Source of the DNA: Pseudomonadota bacterium
GTDB taxonomy: Bacteria > Pseudomonadota > Gammaproteobacteria > Burkholderiales > Burkholderiaceae_B
Direction: 5' to 3'
Length of the DNA stretch: 6,461 nt
Assembly: GCA_023432075.1 (NCBI GenBank)
Contig: JAEYVD010000363.1
Span: 1 to 6,461 of the forward strand
Shown: positions 6,191 through 6,461 of the stretch, piece by piece
How the letters are laid out: the number at the start of each line of letters is the position of its first letter
Numbering within the stretch: position 1 is the stretch's first letter
Translations under genes and position numbers: made by a program
Notes under the pieces: model-generated
Told to the model about the DNA's origin: nothing
Databases searched by the model: none
The model's input: the letters and a program-made list of their open reading frames with translations, nothing else

Positions 6191-6461
6191 TCAGCCTGCC
6201 GACGCGCGGCGCCAGGGCGGCCAGGCACCGATCGTGAGCGCGCGCAGGAACCATTCGACGGGTCCGTAGGCGTGGCGCCGCAACCACCATGCGGACAGCG
6301 GCAGCTGGGCGGCAAAGATGACCACCGCGGCGAGGAACGCGGCCAGGGGCGGCACGGCGGCATACAGCCGCAACCCCCAGGCCGTGAAGAGGAATGCGCA
6401 GACGACCGACTGCATCAGGTAATTGCTCAGCGCCATCCGTCCCGCCGGCGCCAGCCACGCC
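6191..6461 (-). CDS. DUF418 (YeiB-like) membrane protein, C-terminal 89 residues
   Basis: The minus-strand frame is open from the right edge to a TGA at 6193-6191 and shows 89 residues of a larger protein. The sequence has the pattern of the DUF418 domain end: GRMALSNYLMQS at visible residues 7-18, two hydrophobic membrane segments (about 18-36 and 38-56), then SAWWLRRHAYGPVEWFLRALT. DUF418 proteins are multi-pass inner-membrane proteins of about 350-420 residues with no firmly established role; some may be transporters. The internal ATG at 6436 is not a credible start because GRMALSNY is an internal conserved motif. The gene converges on the aminotransferase, so it is probably unrelated to the other genes here. 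Confidence 0.85.
   Translation of the reverse strand, partial: AWLAPAGRMALSNYLMQSVVCAFLFTAWGLRLYAAVPPLAAFLAAVVIFAAQLPLSAWWLRRHAYGPVEWFLRALTIGAWPPWRRASAG

Noticed and set aside
5104..6363. Minus-strand open frame of 419 codons opposite the aminotransferase
   Set aside because: It overlaps a complete, motif-rich aminotransferase and the DUF418 gene in another frame; its composition is that of a shadow frame.
1..6461. CRISPR arrays, tRNA/rRNA genes, insertion sequences, prophage or defence genes
   Set aside because: I saw no repeat-spacer pattern, RNA gene, transposase or terminal repeat; the window is fully explained by metabolic and regulatory genes.

Overview
The window looks like a GC-rich betaproteobacterial chromosome, most like the Bordetella/Achromobacter group. 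This is inferred from codon use, from the protein sequences and from recognising an ectR-ectABCD order; no database search was possible. About half of it is an ectoine/5-hydroxyectoine (compatible solute) operon, read on the minus strand from about 3579 to the left edge.

Minus-strand operon, in order of transcription: ectR (MarR-type regulator, 3548-3000), ectA (diaminobutyrate acetyltransferase, 3003-2443), a 123-bp gap holding a strong hairpin, ectB (diaminobutyrate transaminase, 2319-1012), ectC (ectoine synthase, 1015-617) and ectD (ectoine 5-hydroxylase, from 602, cut by the window edge after 200 codons). ectR/ectA and ectB/ectC overlap by ATGA, and ectD starts 14 bases after ectC, so this reads as one transcription unit with translational coupling. 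EctB makes 2,4-diaminobutyrate from aspartate semialdehyde, EctA acetylates it, EctC closes the ring and EctD hydroxylates ectoine. A near-consensus sigma-70 promoter lies in front of ectR, with a 20-bp interrupted palindrome over the -10/start region. That suggests EctR represses its own operon. No ectoine-type aspartokinase is visible; if there is one it lies beyond the left edge.

Plus-strand unit: an RpiR-family regulator (3821-4783), followed 17 bases later by a class III PLP aminotransferase (4801-6141). It diverges from ectR across a 272-bp region that contains a sharply AT-rich block with repeated CATATGTTTT motifs. The substrate of the aminotransferase is unknown.

Right edge: a bidirectional hairpin (6155-6177) separates the aminotransferase from the convergent C-terminal end of a DUF418/YeiB-type membrane protein (6461-6191).

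The most interesting non-coding signal is at ectD. A perfect 10-bp inverted repeat in codons 7-15 presents a CCUCC loop in the mRNA, exactly complementary to the GGAGG of the ectD ribosome binding site about 34 bases upstream. This could form a translational switch specific to hydroxyectoine production. Everything else matches known families.
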